A stretch of DNA of 32,395 nucleotides from an uncultured Bacteroidales bacterium. GTDB lineage: Bacteria; Bacteroidota; Bacteroidia; Bacteroidales; Paludibacteraceae. Position numbers and translations under genes: made by a program. The notes under the pieces were generated by a model, which was not told the DNA's origin, did no database searches, and saw nothing but the letters and a program-made list of their open reading frames with translations. Positions 31,599-32,395 of the stretch are shown here, piece after piece (position 1 is the stretch's first letter; each line of letters starts with the position of its first letter). The stretch lies in NCBI GenBank assembly GCA_937907165.1, contig CALCUH010000030.1, positions 1-32,395 of the forward strand, written 5' to 3'.

Positions 31599-32395
31599 CT
31601 ACTTGTCGTTTTCTTCCATGTTCGTCTCATAGAAAGATTGATAACACCCAGCGATTTCACGCCATCGGAACCGTTCGAAATCTACAGAATCGTTCGAATA
31701 ATCCACTCGATGATCAAGTAACCTCATCAAAGCCAACTCTATGTCGATCACCGAAAACGGATCGACGCCGATTCCAACCCGATTATCAAACATACCATCC
31801 ACGCCTTGTCCTTTTGTATAAAGAATCGCCAAATTTTGAGACAAAGCCTCAACATAGACCAATCCAAAAGTTTCATGTATGGATGGCATAGCAAAGATAG
31901 AATGATTCCTATATATTTCACACAGTTTTGACAGGTCGTTCACCTCGCCCAAATATTGGACCGTATCCTGTTCTGCAGCAACCATTCTTCCTATCTCATC
32001 CGTCATTCCCCCTCCTACCAATGAAAGCCGCAAATTAGGGAAACGCCCCTTCTTTCGTAAAGCGACCACAGCCTTCACCAACCGTTTCACATTCTTATTG
32101 TCCGAAAAATCACCCACATAAACAATTCGCTGATTATCGGTTATGTCCCTTCTCACATGATCGCACCAATAATCATCGACCCCATTAGGCAAGAAAATCA
32201 ATTTGCCCTTGATTCGAGATAGGATAGGGCGTACCACCCAACTTTTCGTGAATTTATCCAACATTGACTTAGAGACAAAAAAAACACGTTCAGCATGTAA
32301 CAAAATACGCCATCCGGTCAACCACGTATGAGGCAATAGTTTCATAAAAAGATTCACATCCGTATTACGGACTGTCACAAAATACGGAATATGGT
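31599..32395 (-). CDS. Family 4 glycosyltransferase (GT-B), 5' end outside the window
   Basis: The frame stays open to the right edge, so the N-terminus is missing; the visible part begins HIPYFVTVRNTDVNLF. Motifs include VFFVSKSMLDKF, LPNGVDDYW, IVYVGDFSDNKNVKRLVKAV and the C-terminal E-x7-E donor motif HETFGLVYVEALSQ, all of the GT4 type of retaining glycosyltransferase. It is followed after one base by the acyltransferase gene. It probably adds a sugar to the lipid-linked glycan; the sugar cannot be assigned. Confidence 0.9.
   Translation of the reverse strand, partial: HIPYFVTVRNTDVNLFMKLLPHTWLTGWRILLHAERVFFVSKSMLDKFTKSWVVRPILSRIKGKLIFLPNGVDDYWCDHVRRDITDNQRIVYVGDFSDNKNVKRLVKAVVALRKKGRFPNLRLSLVGGGMTDEIGRMVAAEQDTVQYLGEVNDLSKLCEIYRNHSIFAMPSIHETFGLVYVEALSQNLAILYTKGQGVDGMFDNRVGIGVDPFSVIDIELALMRLLDHRVDYSNDSVDFERFRWREIAGCYQSFYETNMEENDK

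Overview
The window reads as chromosomal DNA of a Bacteroidota species, most likely order Bacteroidales. The support is a DnaA, a two-domain LptD, a GT3 glycogen synthase paired with a GT35 phosphorylase, GldB and MCE proteins of the types found in this phylum, and promoters that match the Bacteroidota -33/-7 pattern (TTTG, 19-21 nt, TAnnTTTG) instead of the sigma70 pattern. The DNA is A/T-rich. I see no tRNA, rRNA, CRISPR array or intact transposase.

Layout. (1) 1-189: the start of a GGGtGRT-family gene, reading out of the window to the left. (2) 342-4869, minus strand: a compact five-gene envelope operon with a promoter at its head. In transcription order it encodes a small secreted YD-like protein, a VTC-type polyphosphate polymerase, a DUF4956 membrane protein, a DUF2490 outer-membrane barrel and a YejM/LtaS-like membrane-anchored sulfatase-fold protein. 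(3) 5001-9532, minus strand: a PRiA4 ORF3-like protein, DnaA, an MCE/MlaD lipid-transport protein and a periplasmic N-acetylmuramoyl-L-alanine amidase. The amidase and lptD (9641-12334, plus) diverge from overlapping promoters. (4) 12561-17727, plus: glycogen synthase and glycogen phosphorylase as an operon ending in a strong terminator, then miaA. (5) 17781-23212: a SUMF1-fold lipoprotein (minus), an ABC-F ATPase with a degenerate second ATPase site (plus), a GldB-like lipoprotein (plus), an unknown lipoprotein (minus) and a MORN-repeat protein (minus). (6) 23500 to the right edge, all minus: surface glycan genes. From the right edge they are a GT4 glycosyltransferase, a hexapeptide acyltransferase, a GT2 glycosyltransferase, an ATP-grasp enzyme, a polysaccharide deacetylase and two paralogous phosphoglycosyl transferases. 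These stop at a 19-bp perfect hairpin terminator. Beyond it lie a CapD/WbpM-like nucleotide-sugar dehydratase and mannose-6-phosphate isomerase.

The 403-bp gap at 26534-26936 is the most structured noncoding DNA here. It holds a 200-bp element with 17-bp terminal inverted repeats (16/17), flanking TTTA direct repeats and an internal imperfect palindrome, followed by the strong terminator and two more perfect palindromes. I read the element as a MITE-like foldback insertion just upstream of the dehydratase gene. An invertible promoter is the main alternative.

Together the window is rich in cell-envelope functions: LPS export (LptD), lipid transport (MCE), cell-wall cleavage (amidase), exopolysaccharide or O-antigen assembly, and the polyphosphate-polymerase/DUF4956/YejM-like operon, whose joint task is not known to me. 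No database search was possible. All family names come from motif and sequence recognition by eye.
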